A stretch of DNA of 64,000 nt, taken from positions 6,482 through 70,481 of the forward strand of contig CAVJCT010000038.1 in assembly GCA_963648205.1 (NCBI GenBank), given 5' to 3'. The notes below the pieces were generated by a model that searched no databases, was not told where the DNA came from, and saw only the letters and a program-made list of their open reading frames with translations. Positions 35,625-44,579 of this stretch are shown piece after piece; position 1 is the first letter of the stretch; each line of letters begins with the position of its first letter. The stretch comes from UBA1181 sp963648205. GTDB taxonomy: Bacteria; Bacteroidota; Bacteroidia; Bacteroidales; Paludibacteraceae. The position numbers and the translations under genes are program-made.

Positions 35625-38600
35625 TTAGGATTTTATTTGATATTCCAGATTACTCGGCACTCCTCCACAATTTCTCGCTATGGAGATTTTCTCTTCGTCA
35701 GAGTCCGTTGCAATGATGTGCAAATGTTTTTTCACCAAGGCTGCCAACAACGTTTTTTCACCATAACCACAGTCGTTTACGGTGATTTCGCCTTCATTTG
35801 GCAAGCTGTCCACCCACTCGAGGGTCGACTGTGAATAGAGACTCTTCTTCACCGCTTTAGCGACCTCCGCTCCTTTGTAGAGGTACTGATGATAAACGTA
35901 ATCTTGGAAATATGCTGCTGTCTCGATTTCATCAGAGATTTTGGCATATTGTTCAATGTAATATTTGTGTACCGCTTGACTTGCCTTGCGTGGGTCTTTT
36001 CCTTTTATCATTTCGTTCTCACTCGTGATTGGTGGCAATACTCTGACATCAATGCGACCTTTTCTCAACAAAAACTCTTTCTTCGGGAAAACATGGTTGA
36101 TTCCATGAATCAAAATCGGCACAACGTCCACATTGAATTTCTGCGCTAAGTGGAACGCTCCCTGATGGAAACGCAAAATCTGACCCGTCTCCGACCTTGT
36201 CCCCTCTGGGAAAATGAGGATGGAATAGCCTCTGTCAATGGCAGATTGCAGGGTTTCAATACTCTCCTCGATACCATTACTGATAGGATAATACTCGGCA
36301 AAGCGGATAATGTTACCGTAGAATGGACAGTTCCATACCCATTTGTTGGTGAGGCATATAATCTTCGGATTAAGCAACAACGTGTACATCAAATCTAAAT
36401 GAGACTGATGGTTGCAAATCAAGATGGATGGTTTTTCGAAATTGTAATTTCCACGGTTCTCTACATGGTATTCAACTCCTGGCATCCACTGTGCAAACTT
36501 TCTGAAAATCCACGAAATCATCCGATGGAAGCGCAGTTTATTGGCTTCGCTCTTTCCTCCTATCACCAACAAGCCGAATCCCGCTACCGTGTATATCAAA
36601 CTAAAGAAGATGAACACAGAAAAGCTCATAATCGTCTTCAGTAAATTACTGAGCGTAATCGGCATAATACGGTTCTCTTTTCCATTCATCGTCAACCATT
36701 TGAAGAGCAAAGGAGGGAAAAGATAAGTCATCAAGATAACTGAACTCATACCGACAATTGTTACCTCTGCCAAAGATTTCAACGCTGGATGTTTGGCAAA
36801 AATCAATGCACCTATTCCGATGAACATAATCAACGATGAAAGGGCGACCGATCGTTTGTACGATGCCAAAACTTTCTTCTTGTGAGCATACTCGTACATC
36901 AAACCTTCAGTAACAAAAATGGTGTAATCATCACCCTGACCGAAAATGAACGTTGCCAAAATGATATTCACAATGTTGAATCGTATATCGAACAAGTCCA
37001 TCAAGCCCAAAATCCAGAACCACGCCACCGTGAGCGGCACCATCGCAATAAGTGTCAACTCTATTCTTCCAAAGGAGAACCAAAGGAAGAAAAAGACGAT
37101 GAAAGCGCAAATAAACAGCACTAAATTGAAGTCAGCCGACAGTCCTTCTAACATCTCATCAAACAAGAACTTGTCATCGAACGAGAAGGCTTTCGGAGTG
37201 AGTTGGTTGAGAGCCGTCTGCACTGCCTCCGTGCTATCTTTCTCACAACTCAACGTGGTGTAGACTAAACATTTTTCATCTGAATCAAAGACATACAAGT
37301 CGGTCAGTGTCTTTTCTATCACGGAGAAATCAGGCACTACCGATTCATCTATCGCAGTGTCAATTTTAGCGATGAAAGCGGAGAAAAATTCTTGTGGCAA
37401 GCCTAACTCCGAGCCTTCTTTTTCCATCAAGGCTGATGCTTTTTCTTTGTTCTCCGACCAATAGCGATTCCATCTTTCAACACGCTCTTTTCGCAGATTT
37501 CGAGACGGTGAGAAGCAAGAAATACCAGAGACTCTCCTCACATTATATTTTTCACAGATAGAGTCAAGTGATTGTCTAACAGACTCATACGTTTGCAAAG
37601 TCTCCTCTTTGTTCGTTCCTTCGCATACGAAATAGGTCTTTTGCAAGGTATCGCTCGTCTGCGCAATGAGTTTCTGCAATTCCGTCCGTTGCGCATCCGT
37701 CATATAGTTGATTTTGTGCAAATCGGCATCGAAAGAGGTTTTCATACTCAAAACCGCAAGCGGAATCGTAAGAATCACCACTGCCAGGACAATGTATTTA
37801 TTCTCTTCTAAGGCGAAATTGGCAAATTTTGTCAGGAATTTTTCTTCAGTAACAGGTCGTTTGAAAAGACTCTTTTTGAAGAGATGGGGCATAAACACCA
37901 GCACAAAAATGATGGTTCCAACGAGTAAAACAGCAGCGAAAATACCCATATCCTCCATTGCGGTGGAGTTGATGAAAGTGATACTGAGAAACGCGCCCAC
38001 CGTTGTGATATTTCCAATGACCAATGGTGAAGCAATCTCTTTCATCGTTTCCTCTCGTGTTTTGCCCTCTCGCAAGTGTGCCAAGAAATGCAGAGGATAA
38101 TTAGCGGCAATTCCAACGATGATAGAACCGATTCCCACTGCAATCACCGAAATGTTTTCTCTACAAACTGACAGCAATGCTAATGCCATCAACGCACCGA
38201 AAGCAATGGAGAAAAGCAGCAACACGATTGAACGTAGGTCTCTGAAGAAATAAAGCAACAACGCAATTATCAACACCAAAGCCAAAACAGAAGTTACAAT
38301 CGTGTCCGTTTTTATTTGGTCTGCATTGCCTATCGAAATGTCCGACGCACCAATATGGCTTATACTACAACAATCATTTTTCTCGATGGAATGGGCAGAT
38401 TTATCAATAGCAGCAATCCACTGCTTATTGAGCATAGTCTCAGTAGAAGGGACAAGAGATGTCAGGGTAACAATTGCCTCTTTGCCCTCTTTATCAAACA
38501 CATAGCCATTATGTTGTTGGAAGGTATTCTTCTGATGCGCATTCTGTAAATTTTTCAGAATCGGTGCTGAGATATGCAAAGGGTCATTCACCAACATATT

Positions 38601-39116
38601 TTGCAGCATTCCACCTGTAGGAGAATAGAGCAAATCACGAGTCCACACCAATTCATTCCTTAAACGAGCAGTATCTGCAAGCAATGTGTCCAATCGCTTA
38701 TAATCGGATTCCTCCATAAAATAAGGCAAATTTTCCACGATGAAATCGGACATTTCTGTAATTTCATCTGTCGACACCTTATAGAAAATATCGCTTGTCA
38801 GATGGGTCGTATCATTCTTCTTCAGTTCTTCAACAAACTGGTCAACGTACGAGCAAAGAGTGTCTTGATTGCATTTCGCACTATCCTTCGAGGCAATAAA
38901 AACGACAATTTTATTGGTAGTGTTCTGGTGCTGATAGGCATAGACAATGCGATCTGTCTTTTCGTTTTTGGGCAGAAACGCACCAATATCCTCCGAAAAC
39001 CTCGCACATTTAAATACGGCGACGAGCATAATCGCCAAACAGGCAAACAAAACCAACTTTGCTTTGCCAGGCGAAGCCTCAAAACTTTTATAGATCTTCA
39101 AAAGGAGTTCCTTCAT
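35625..39116 (-). CDS. Trifunctional MMPL-type exporter / lysophospholipid acyltransferase / methyltransferase-like fusion
   Basis: An 1163-aa three-part protein. Residues about 1-790 form an MMPL/RND-like exporter with a membrane segment at 17-37, a large periplasmic loop, a cluster of helices, then a second loop and cluster. Residues about 860-1060 are a PlsC-type acyltransferase with NHQSHLD (HX4D) and FPEGTRS. The last 70 residues resemble the start of a Rossmann methyltransferase (VNDCGYGEKTLLAALVKKHLHIIATDSDE), but it is too short to be complete. Such fusions occur in Bacteroidota aryl-polyene-type clusters. Likely role: move and acylate the lipid product. It is the last gene of the operon, overlapping the glycosyltransferase by 4 bp. 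Confidence 0.9.
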   Translation of the reverse strand: MKELLLKIYKSFEASPGKAKLVLFACLAIMLVAVFKCARFSEDIGAFLPKNEKTDRIVYAYQHQNTTNKIVVFIASKDSAKCNQDTLCSYVDQFVEELKKNDTTHLTSDIFYKVSTDEITEMSDFIVENLPYFMEESDYKRLDTLLADTARLRNELVWTRDLLYSPTGGMLQNMLVNDPLHISAPILKNLQNAHQKNTFQQHNGYVFDKEGKEAIVTLTSLVPSTETMLNKQWIAAIDKSAHSIEKNDCCSISHIGASDISIGNADQIKTDTIVTSVLALVLIIALLLYFFRDLRSIVLLLFSIAFGALMALALLSVCRENISVIAVGIGSIIVGIAANYPLHFLAHLREGKTREETMKEIASPLVIGNITTVGAFLSITFINSTAMEDMGIFAAVLLVGTIIFVLVFMPHLFKKSLFKRPVTEEKFLTKFANFALEENKYIVLAVVILTIPLAVLSMKTSFDADLHKINYMTDAQRTELQKLIAQTSDTLQKTYFVCEGTNKEETLQTYESVRQSLDSICEKYNVRRVSGISCFSPSRNLRKERVERWNRYWSENKEKASALMEKEGSELGLPQEFFSAFIAKIDTAIDESVVPDFSVIEKTLTDLYVFDSDEKCLVYTTLSCEKDSTEAVQTALNQLTPKAFSFDDKFLFDEMLEGLSADFNLVLFICAFIVFFFLWFSFGRIELTLIAMVPLTVAWFWILGLMDLFDIRFNIVNIILATFIFGQGDDYTIFVTEGLMYEYAHKKKVLASYKRSVALSSLIMFIGIGALIFAKHPALKSLAEVTIVGMSSVILMTYLFPPLLFKWLTMNGKENRIMPITLSNLLKTIMSFSVFIFFSLIYTVAGFGLLVIGGKSEANKLRFHRMISWIFRKFAQWMPGVEYHVENRGNYNFEKPSILICNHQSHLDLMYTLLLNPKIICLTNKWVWNCPFYGNIIRFAEYYPISNGIEESIETLQSAIDRGYSILIFPEGTRSETGQILRFHQGAFHLAQKFNVDVVPILIHGINHVFPKKEFLLRKGRIDVRVLPPITSENEMIKGKDPRKASQAVHKYYIEQYAKISDEIETAAYFQDYVYHQYLYKGAEVAKAVKKSLYSQSTLEWVDSLPNEGEITVNDCGYGEKTLLAALVKKHLHIIATDSDEEKISIARNCGGVPSNLEYQIKS

Positions 39117-39895
39117 TTCTTCGATTTTTTAATTTTTCTAACTATCCATCGTATCGCCATCGAAGGGTAACCATAGACTATCGCAATGAGGCAAAGGAAG
39201 GTGTTCAGCACACTGATTCGGAAGAAATCTTTGCCTGGACGGAAATGGGACACTCGCTCTTCTTTCGGTGGGTAATAGACGTGTATCGAGATAGGTTTAA
39301 GTGGCACTAACTTCCAGGCGCATCTCACCAAAATTTCCAATTCAGCCTCATATCTTTTGTTGAAAGGTGTGATGAAACCGATGTTTTTTAAAGGATAAAG
39401 GCGATACCCTGTCTGCGTGTCGGGCAGTTTTTGAAGCGTCTGAATATGAAACCAGAAATTGGAAAATCGGTTGGCAAAATTGTTTCCCGAAGGCATGTTA
39501 GGATTGTCGAACGAGCGACTGCCTATGATAAACGCTTTTGGATTTTCTTTGTGAGCCTCAACGAAAAGGGGCAAGTCAGAGAATTTATGCTGACCATCAG
39601 AATCTAAAGTGATAACGGATTCTATTCCTAATGTCTTCGCCTTTAGGAAACCCTCTTTCAAGGCATTTCCCTTTCCTTTATTTGGGGAATATGATACCAA
39701 TTGTAGTTTTTCTTTCCAACGAGATAAAATTTCAGCGGTTTCATCGTTAGATCCGTCATTCACCAAGATGACCGTTTCACTATACTGCACTGCCTCTGCG
39801 ATAACCGATTCTAATGTTTGCGCATTATTGTAAGTCGGTATGAGCAATGCAATCTTGTTCTCTTTCAAATAGTTTTTTACATCTTCTGGTGTCAT
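39113..39895 (-). CDS. Family 2 glycosyltransferase
   Basis: A 260-aa GT-A fold enzyme. It begins near IALLIPTYNNAQTLESVI, has the nucleotide-sugar motif VNDGSNDETAEIL, the metal site TLDSDGQHKFSDL and a C-terminal amphipathic/hydrophobic tail. The frame is open 48 nt further upstream, but that start would overlap the previous gene, so ATG 39895 (MTPEDVKNYL), 14 bp after the preceding stop, is chosen. It resembles dolichol-phosphate-mannose-synthase-like GT2 enzymes. It probably adds a sugar to the lipid made by this operon or charges a polyprenyl carrier. Confidence 0.85.
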   Translation of the reverse strand: MTPEDVKNYLKENKIALLIPTYNNAQTLESVIAEAVQYSETVILVNDGSNDETAEILSRWKEKLQLVSYSPNKGKGNALKEGFLKAKTLGIESVITLDSDGQHKFSDLPLFVEAHKENPKAFIIGSRSFDNPNMPSGNNFANRFSNFWFHIQTLQKLPDTQTGYRLYPLKNIGFITPFNKRYEAELEILVRCAWKLVPLKPISIHVYYPPKEERVSHFRPGKDFFRISVLNTFLCLIAIVYGYPSMAIRWIVRKIKKSKK

Positions 39896-39909
39896 TGACT
39901 GTCTCTTTT

Positions 39910-40260
39910 TTATCGTTCTACAAAGATAAGTTTCGCCTTGCAATGATTCTTTCCTTCTGAGGTAACCGTTGCATTAACTGTCCATTGGACTTCTGACTCT
40001 GTCATCTTCAATGTCAGATTATATTCTACGGTTTCATCGGGGAATATAGGACTAATAAACTTCATCATTGAAACATTGGAGATTCGCATACGCTTTCCCA
40101 AACTATCTTCCACCGCTTTGACAACGATATCAGCCAAGCAAGAACCTGGCAGAATGGGATAAGTTGGGAAATGGGCAGCAAAAAGGGGATGTTTCGGATC
40201 TAACACGAAAGAATAGGCATTCTCTGTTTTTCGAAGATGAAAGAATGAAGGTTTCGACAT
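39910..40260 (-). CDS. Hotdog-fold dehydratase-like protein (ApeI-like)
   Basis: A 116-aa protein of the FabA/FabZ hotdog family. HPLFAAHFPTYPILPGS aligns with the FabZ loop; the catalytic His is present (H30), while the residue 14 positions later, normally Glu, is Asp (D44 in GSCLADIV). Small proteins like this in aryl-polyene clusters act as 3-hydroxyacyl-ACP dehydratases. The gene is 10 bp after the transporter gene and 14 bp before the glycosyltransferase. The Glu-to-Asp change may be tolerated or may alter activity. Confidence 0.75.
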   Translation of the reverse strand: MSKPSFFHLRKTENAYSFVLDPKHPLFAAHFPTYPILPGSCLADIVVKAVEDSLGKRMRISNVSMMKFISPIFPDETVEYNLTLKMTESEVQWTVNATVTSEGKNHCKAKLIFVER

Positions 40261-40270
40261 AGTCAGCGAT

Positions 40271-40624
40271 TTATTTAATCATAAAATAAGAGCCTGCCAT
40301 TATAAAAAAAACGCCAATCCATCGGGAAAATGGAATGGTTTCATGCAGGATAAAGAAGCCTAACAGCATACCAAAAACGTAACTCAGGCTGGTGAGCGGA
40401 TAGGCAATCGACAATGGGTAATGTTTCAGAATATACATCCACAAGAGCGTTGCCGACCCCATGGTGAGTCCGACTAAAGGCCACCACCAGTTGGTGAGTT
40501 GCTCACAAATCTGACTCCACGTCCACGAGAAATTTTCTGCTTTCTGCACCGCCTGTTTCAGGCACAACTGTCCCGACGAGAGCAAAAGCGACTGTAAAGC
40601 GGATAGCAAGAGAAGTTTTACCAT
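40271..40624 (-). CDS. Small EamA/SMR-like four-helix transporter
   Basis: A 117-aa membrane protein with four predicted helices, half the size of usual DMT-family proteins, containing LSIAYPLTSLSYVFGMLLG and a C-terminal FFIMAGSYFMIK. It resembles EmrE/ArnE-like subunits that work as dimers. With a GT2 gene in the same operon it recalls ArnC/ArnE-type pairs that make and flip a lipid-linked sugar, but that is inference. Its start overlaps the end of the ketosynthase-like gene by 7 bp. Confidence 0.75.
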   Translation of the reverse strand: MVKLLLLSALQSLLLSSGQLCLKQAVQKAENFSWTWSQICEQLTNWWWPLVGLTMGSATLLWMYILKHYPLSIAYPLTSLSYVFGMLLGFFILHETIPFSRWIGVFFIMAGSYFMIK

Positions 40625-41676
40625 TCTTTGAGGAGCGTTAGTGAATATTCTGTCTTATTATATTGATTGACCACCAACAAGGCTCGTGGTGTCTCTATCG
40701 CTTGTTGATCTGAAGTGAGGAACGCTGGCACATATCTTCTATACAAACACTGCGCCGCCACATATATTCCCATTGCCGACATCGTAAACGAATCGCCAAA
40801 TAGGTGCTTGTAAAGGATGATTTTCTCGTTGAAACCGAGCACTTTCAGAATTCTGTCATACTCCTCTCCATTCTCTTTGTCGCCATTTTTCCCGACCACA
40901 ACGCCCCCGATATCGTCTCTTATTATTCCAGCCTCTTTTAGCAACAAATTCATATCAGAGCGAAGATTATCGTCCGTAGGAAGATGTCTTATGCGAATGT
41001 CAACTACCTCGCAAACCGTATGCTCTGTTCTTCTATTTCGCAACAGCAGACTCACAGCGTTCTCTCCAGAAAACGTGCCTGTACTTCGATTTTGATTATA
41101 GTCTTCTATGGCTGGAATCGTCTGCTTCCATCGTCCTATCTGTCGATACATCTCGAAATAGGCATCGGTCATTTCGTCCACACCATTCACAAGGGCTGAT
41201 TGGAAATTTCCACATTGCATCTGCATTATCGCATCCATCAAAGCAGAATCAAAGGAAATGCCACAATGCGAATAGGTCGTATTATAACTGTGGCATTTCA
41301 AAGCGATTGCCACCTGCGACCCCACCGTATTATGGGTGGAATGGATGAAATTAGTTGGCGAGAGGTTTTGCTCTTGATCGTCAATCATCGCATTCAAAAA
41401 TTTCTCGGTGCTACTGATACAACCCAAACCTGTTCCCGTCAACACTGCATCTGGAACAAAATCTCCTGCCTCTTTCATACACGAAAGTGCCGATGAAATG
41501 GAACATTTTAAAAGCATTCCCATTCTTCGCGAGACATTCGGTACGATGAAATTTTTGAAATCGGGAGCGACAAAACGGCTATGGAGCGAATCTGTCCACT
41601 GCGGATTCGTCATCCACTCGTCAGAGAGTGGTTGCTGATTGGAAATTTGCTTTGCACAGTCTATATAATAACCCAT
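40618..41676 (-). CDS. Ketosynthase-like chain-length-factor protein (ApeC-like)
   Basis: A 352-aa ketosynthase-fold protein. The N-terminal half aligns with the thiolase fold (NFIHSTHNTVGSQVAIALK, then YSHCGISFDSAL), and the nucleophile position C138 is kept. Both catalytic histidines are missing: the usual NAHGT is replaced by VGKNGDK, and the usual GHT by LFGDSF. It is therefore probably a chain-length-factor-like partner rather than a condensing enzyme. Aryl-polyene systems pair such a protein with the FabF-like ketosynthase whose gene lies 52 bp upstream. Confidence 0.8.
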   Translation of the reverse strand: MGYYIDCAKQISNQQPLSDEWMTNPQWTDSLHSRFVAPDFKNFIVPNVSRRMGMLLKCSISSALSCMKEAGDFVPDAVLTGTGLGCISSTEKFLNAMIDDQEQNLSPTNFIHSTHNTVGSQVAIALKCHSYNTTYSHCGISFDSALMDAIMQMQCGNFQSALVNGVDEMTDAYFEMYRQIGRWKQTIPAIEDYNQNRSTGTFSGENAVSLLLRNRRTEHTVCEVVDIRIRHLPTDDNLRSDMNLLLKEAGIIRDDIGGVVVGKNGDKENGEEYDRILKVLGFNEKIILYKHLFGDSFTMSAMGIYVAAQCLYRRYVPAFLTSDQQAIETPRALLVVNQYNKTEYSLTLLKEW

Positions 41677-41728
41677 AGCCTATTTTATCGTTTTATTGTC
41701 AAAACTTTTCTGTCTAAATCATTCAACC

Positions 41729-42922
41729 TTACCTATCAATGTATTTTGAGAAGATACACGTTGAGTCGTTGCCACCAAAGCCAAACGAGTTGGACATCAC
41801 ATGCATCAAATCAACTTTCCGACACACTTTCTCAGGACATAAGCCTGTCTCTTCAATCGGATTTTCGAACTCTGGATTGCCAGGAATAAAGCCATACTGA
41901 AGAGCGAGAATTGAGAAGACTGCCTCTAAACCACCTGCCGCACTCGTGGTGTGTCCGGTATATGATTTTGTGGATGAAAACGGAGGAATTTGATCACCAA
42001 AGATTTTCTTAATAGCGATACTTTCGTGCAAATCATTGTCTGCCGTTCCAGTTCCGTGAGCGTTGATATAACTGATATCCGAAGGGTATAATCCAGCAAG
42101 ATTCAACGCTTTCTTCATAGCCAAACACTCGCCCACACTCTCAGGTGAAGTAGCAGTCTGGTGATAAGCATCGCATTGGTTAGCGTAGCCAGTCAACTCG
42201 CAAATAATCTCTGCGCCTCTCTCTTTTGCCACATCTTCTCGTTCAAGAACGATGTACGCTGCGCCCTCGCCCAAGTTCAACCCTGCATTGTCTCTATCGA
42301 ACGGACGGCATGGTTGATGCTCCAAAATCATTAACGAATTGAAACCATTCAAGTGAAATTTGCTGATGGATTCGGATCCACCGACAATGGCAGCCTTCAC
42401 TCGTCTATTTTTGATGAGTTCTGCACCCAAGATAATTGAATTGGCAGCAGAAGAGCAAGCGGTTGATATGGTCGTTACGAAATCGAAATGTCCGAAAGCA
42501 CGACTCGCATAGTCGGTTCCGTAGCCACAATCATGCGCCTTAATGTATTCTGTATGTTTACCTTCAAAGAAATCTCGGTAGTACTGCTCGCTCATTTCCA
42601 TTCCGCCCACTGTCGTTCCACTGACGAAAGCAGTTCGAACAGCGTCCGTGAGTTTCGACCTTTGAATGGCTTCTTTTAAGGCGATGATTGCCAAGAGCGG
42701 ATTGCGAGTAACCAACGCATTCGAAGAGACACCTGCTAATTTTCGCAGTTGCGCTTCGTCCATTTTGATCTCCCCACACGGGAGTTCCCGATGGCACGTG
42801 TCAAGATAGGCAATCTTATCGATTGCCTTCCGACCCTCTAAGAGTGCTTTTTTATTAGCCTCAACGCCGACGCCCAAAGAGGAGATGATTCCGTATCCTG
42901 TAACTACGATTCTTTCGAGCAT
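41729..42922 (-). CDS. Beta-ketoacyl-ACP synthase, FabF-like (ApeO-like)
   Basis: A 397-aa condensing enzyme with a full Cys-His-His triad: C156 (ISTACSSAA), H289 (INAHGTGT) and H324 (KSYTGHTTSAAGG, with the conserved Lys at 319). GLNLGEGAA and the C-terminal SNSFGFGGND are also typical. It performs decarboxylative condensation of malonyl-ACP with an acyl chain. It is 4 bp downstream of the ACP gene and upstream of the chain-length-factor-like gene, the arrangement expected for a KS/CLF pair acting on a dedicated ACP. Confidence 0.92.
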   Translation of the reverse strand: MLERIVVTGYGIISSLGVGVEANKKALLEGRKAIDKIAYLDTCHRELPCGEIKMDEAQLRKLAGVSSNALVTRNPLLAIIALKEAIQRSKLTDAVRTAFVSGTTVGGMEMSEQYYRDFFEGKHTEYIKAHDCGYGTDYASRAFGHFDFVTTISTACSSAANSIILGAELIKNRRVKAAIVGGSESISKFHLNGFNSLMILEHQPCRPFDRDNAGLNLGEGAAYIVLEREDVAKERGAEIICELTGYANQCDAYHQTATSPESVGECLAMKKALNLAGLYPSDISYINAHGTGTADNDLHESIAIKKIFGDQIPPFSSTKSYTGHTTSAAGGLEAVFSILALQYGFIPGNPEFENPIEETGLCPEKVCRKVDLMHVMSNSFGFGGNDSTCIFSKYIDR

Positions 42923-42926
42923 TCTT

Positions 42927-43184
42927 TTATTTTGTTCTGTTCTTTGTGATGTACTCTGCCATCACACGAATAGATTTGAAAATATCTTTTCCCTCTTGCG
43001 CATTTTTCAATTTGATGCCATAGTTTTTTTCTAACAAGACAATCAATTCCAATGCGTCAATAGAGTCTAAGCCTAAACCTTCTCCAAACAAAGGTGCGTT
43101 TTCATCAATATCAGCAGGAGTCATCTCTTCCAAATTCAACACTTCGATGAGTTCCTTCTTTAATTCAAGTATAAGTTCGTCCAT
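42927..43184 (-). CDS. Acyl carrier protein
   Basis: An 85-aa acidic helical protein. The phosphopantetheine site is S41 in GLGLDSIDALELIVLLE, followed by an IKLKNAQEGKDIFKSI helix. An ATG 33 nt upstream (43217) would add a very basic 11-residue extension not typical of ACPs, so ATG 43184 (MDELILELKKEL) is preferred; the longer form cannot be excluded. It is the only ACP in the operon and presumably carries the growing chain for all ketosynthases and dehydratases here. Confidence 0.9.
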   Translation of the reverse strand: MDELILELKKELIEVLNLEEMTPADIDENAPLFGEGLGLDSIDALELIVLLEKNYGIKLKNAQEGKDIFKSIRVMAEYITKNRTK

Positions 43185-43272
43185 TTCTATAGATTTTTTT
43201 GTTTTTCTGTTTTTCAATGCTATTTCTACAAAAATAAGAAAATTATTTGCTTACAATCGTAGAGTTTGCGAT

Positions 43273-43896
43273 TCAATAGAATTTTTCAATATTTTCTTTC
43301 GTCCACAAGGCGATTCCCTCATTCTCCTCTTCTACTGAGACATGGAACAACAGGGTGTCGCAAACACCATCTAAATAGTTCACCCAACCAATCAAAAGAT
43401 TGTTGATTTGCTTTTCGGACAACAAGCTGGTCAGACCAACCTGACACATCTCCTCCACATCAAACTTCGGGAGGATATACGAGCAACTCTCACCTTTCAG
43501 CTTATGGCGAATGGCGATTTCACCCGTAACGATGTTCGAGAGCGTATAGACGAAAACCGACGGACTGGGATAATAGTTGTCAGCGTCTTTTATTGTCTCT
43601 TGATAGGCTTTATCATTGTCCAACGACGAACAGTTGTTGAAGACGATAACCGACCAATCAGGATGACCATCTTCTTCAACCTGCAAATCACTTGCTCGCA
43701 CCGCAAACTCGGATGCCAAGAAGCCAGCCTTGCAAAGATTATCCATTTTGAAAAACTTCGGATATTGAATGCCTAAATGCCGGTAGATACTGGTCAGCCA
43801 GCCTTCGTTTCGTGTAATTTCAATCTTATTCTGATTAATCATCACACTGTCCGACGTGATTCTCACCGCAGTTTGTATATAAGGCGTTTTGCTCAT
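43273..43896 (-). CDS. Half-length ketosynthase homologue lacking the nucleophile
   Basis: A 207-aa protein related to the N-terminal half of ketosynthases. SPSVFVYTLSNIVTGEIAIR matches the segment NFIHSTHNTVGSQVAIAL of the chain-length-factor-like protein in this operon, and LLIGWVNYLDGV matches its ALVNGVDEMTDA. At the active-site loop the cysteine is absent (SYILPKFDVEE in place of TYSHCGISFD). The C-terminal half with the catalytic histidines is missing altogether. It cannot condense by the known mechanism; a structural, chain-length or partner-stabilising role is possible. It follows DUF4230 by 15 bp and precedes the ACP gene. Confidence 0.7.
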   Translation of the reverse strand: MSKTPYIQTAVRITSDSVMINQNKIEITRNEGWLTSIYRHLGIQYPKFFKMDNLCKAGFLASEFAVRASDLQVEEDGHPDWSVIVFNNCSSLDNDKAYQETIKDADNYYPSPSVFVYTLSNIVTGEIAIRHKLKGESCSYILPKFDVEEMCQVGLTSLLSEKQINNLLIGWVNYLDGVCDTLLFHVSVEEENEGIALWTKENIEKFY

Positions 43897-43911
43897 CTTT
43901 CCAACATTCTG

Positions 43912-44553
43912 TTATTTCTCGAACGCAATTTCTATGGTTTTATATCCTAATGCGGCAAACATACTGCGGAACTGATTCTCTGCATTTTCTTTTGCTGCTG
44001 TGATATTTTCCTCGGTCAAAGCGTCGATTTTCATCTTCTTCTTGGCATTCTGATACATTCCCTCTTTCAATGTTGCCGACACTTTTCCTGACTCATAGAA
44101 AACCTTCGTTTTCGTATCGTCAATAATGTTTTTATCCAACAAACTGATTTTAGGGAGTTGTATTTCGGCAGTATCACCGTGGCAGTTGAGCCAACTTTTC
44201 TTGACATCTTTCATATCGATACCTAAGCGAGCCGTACCCGTGTAGATACGAGTTGACTGAGTGCTTGAGAAAGTTTTCTTCAATGTCGTGTCTACCACCT
44301 CTTCCAACTGCACCGTGAGGAACTCCCACTCTGCCACCTCTTGAATAGAGGTAATTGTGGTTGGAGTCTCTTGAATCTTCTCTTCTTTCACTTCCTCCTT
44401 GCCTCTACAATTATGCATGAAGAGATAGAGGACAAGACAAACAGCCAAGAGAATCCAAAACAAAGGAGTCTTCATCATCTCAACCGTGAGTTTCGTAGAC
44501 CCTTGCGAACTCTTTCGTGTCCTCGTCGTAGTATTATTTCTTTTTGTTGCCAT
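43912..44553 (-). CDS. DUF4230 protein, membrane-anchored
   Basis: A 213-aa protein with a basic, Thr/Arg-rich N-terminus, one membrane helix at about residues 31-47, and a DUF4230-type domain outside the membrane (TYTGTARLGIDMKDV-like strand IYTGTARLGIDMKDVKKSW, then FRSMFAALGYKTIEIAF at the end). The function of DUF4230 is unknown. A paralogous lipoprotein is encoded 26 bp upstream. Presence of two such proteins within a lipid/polyene operon suggests an envelope role tied to the product. Confidence 0.75.
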   Translation of the reverse strand: MATKRNNTTTRTRKSSQGSTKLTVEMMKTPLFWILLAVCLVLYLFMHNCRGKEEVKEEKIQETPTTITSIQEVAEWEFLTVQLEEVVDTTLKKTFSSTQSTRIYTGTARLGIDMKDVKKSWLNCHGDTAEIQLPKISLLDKNIIDDTKTKVFYESGKVSATLKEGMYQNAKKKMKIDALTEENITAAKENAENQFRSMFAALGYKTIEIAFEK

Positions 44554-44579
44554 ATTTTTCAGTATTTTCCAAGTCTACA

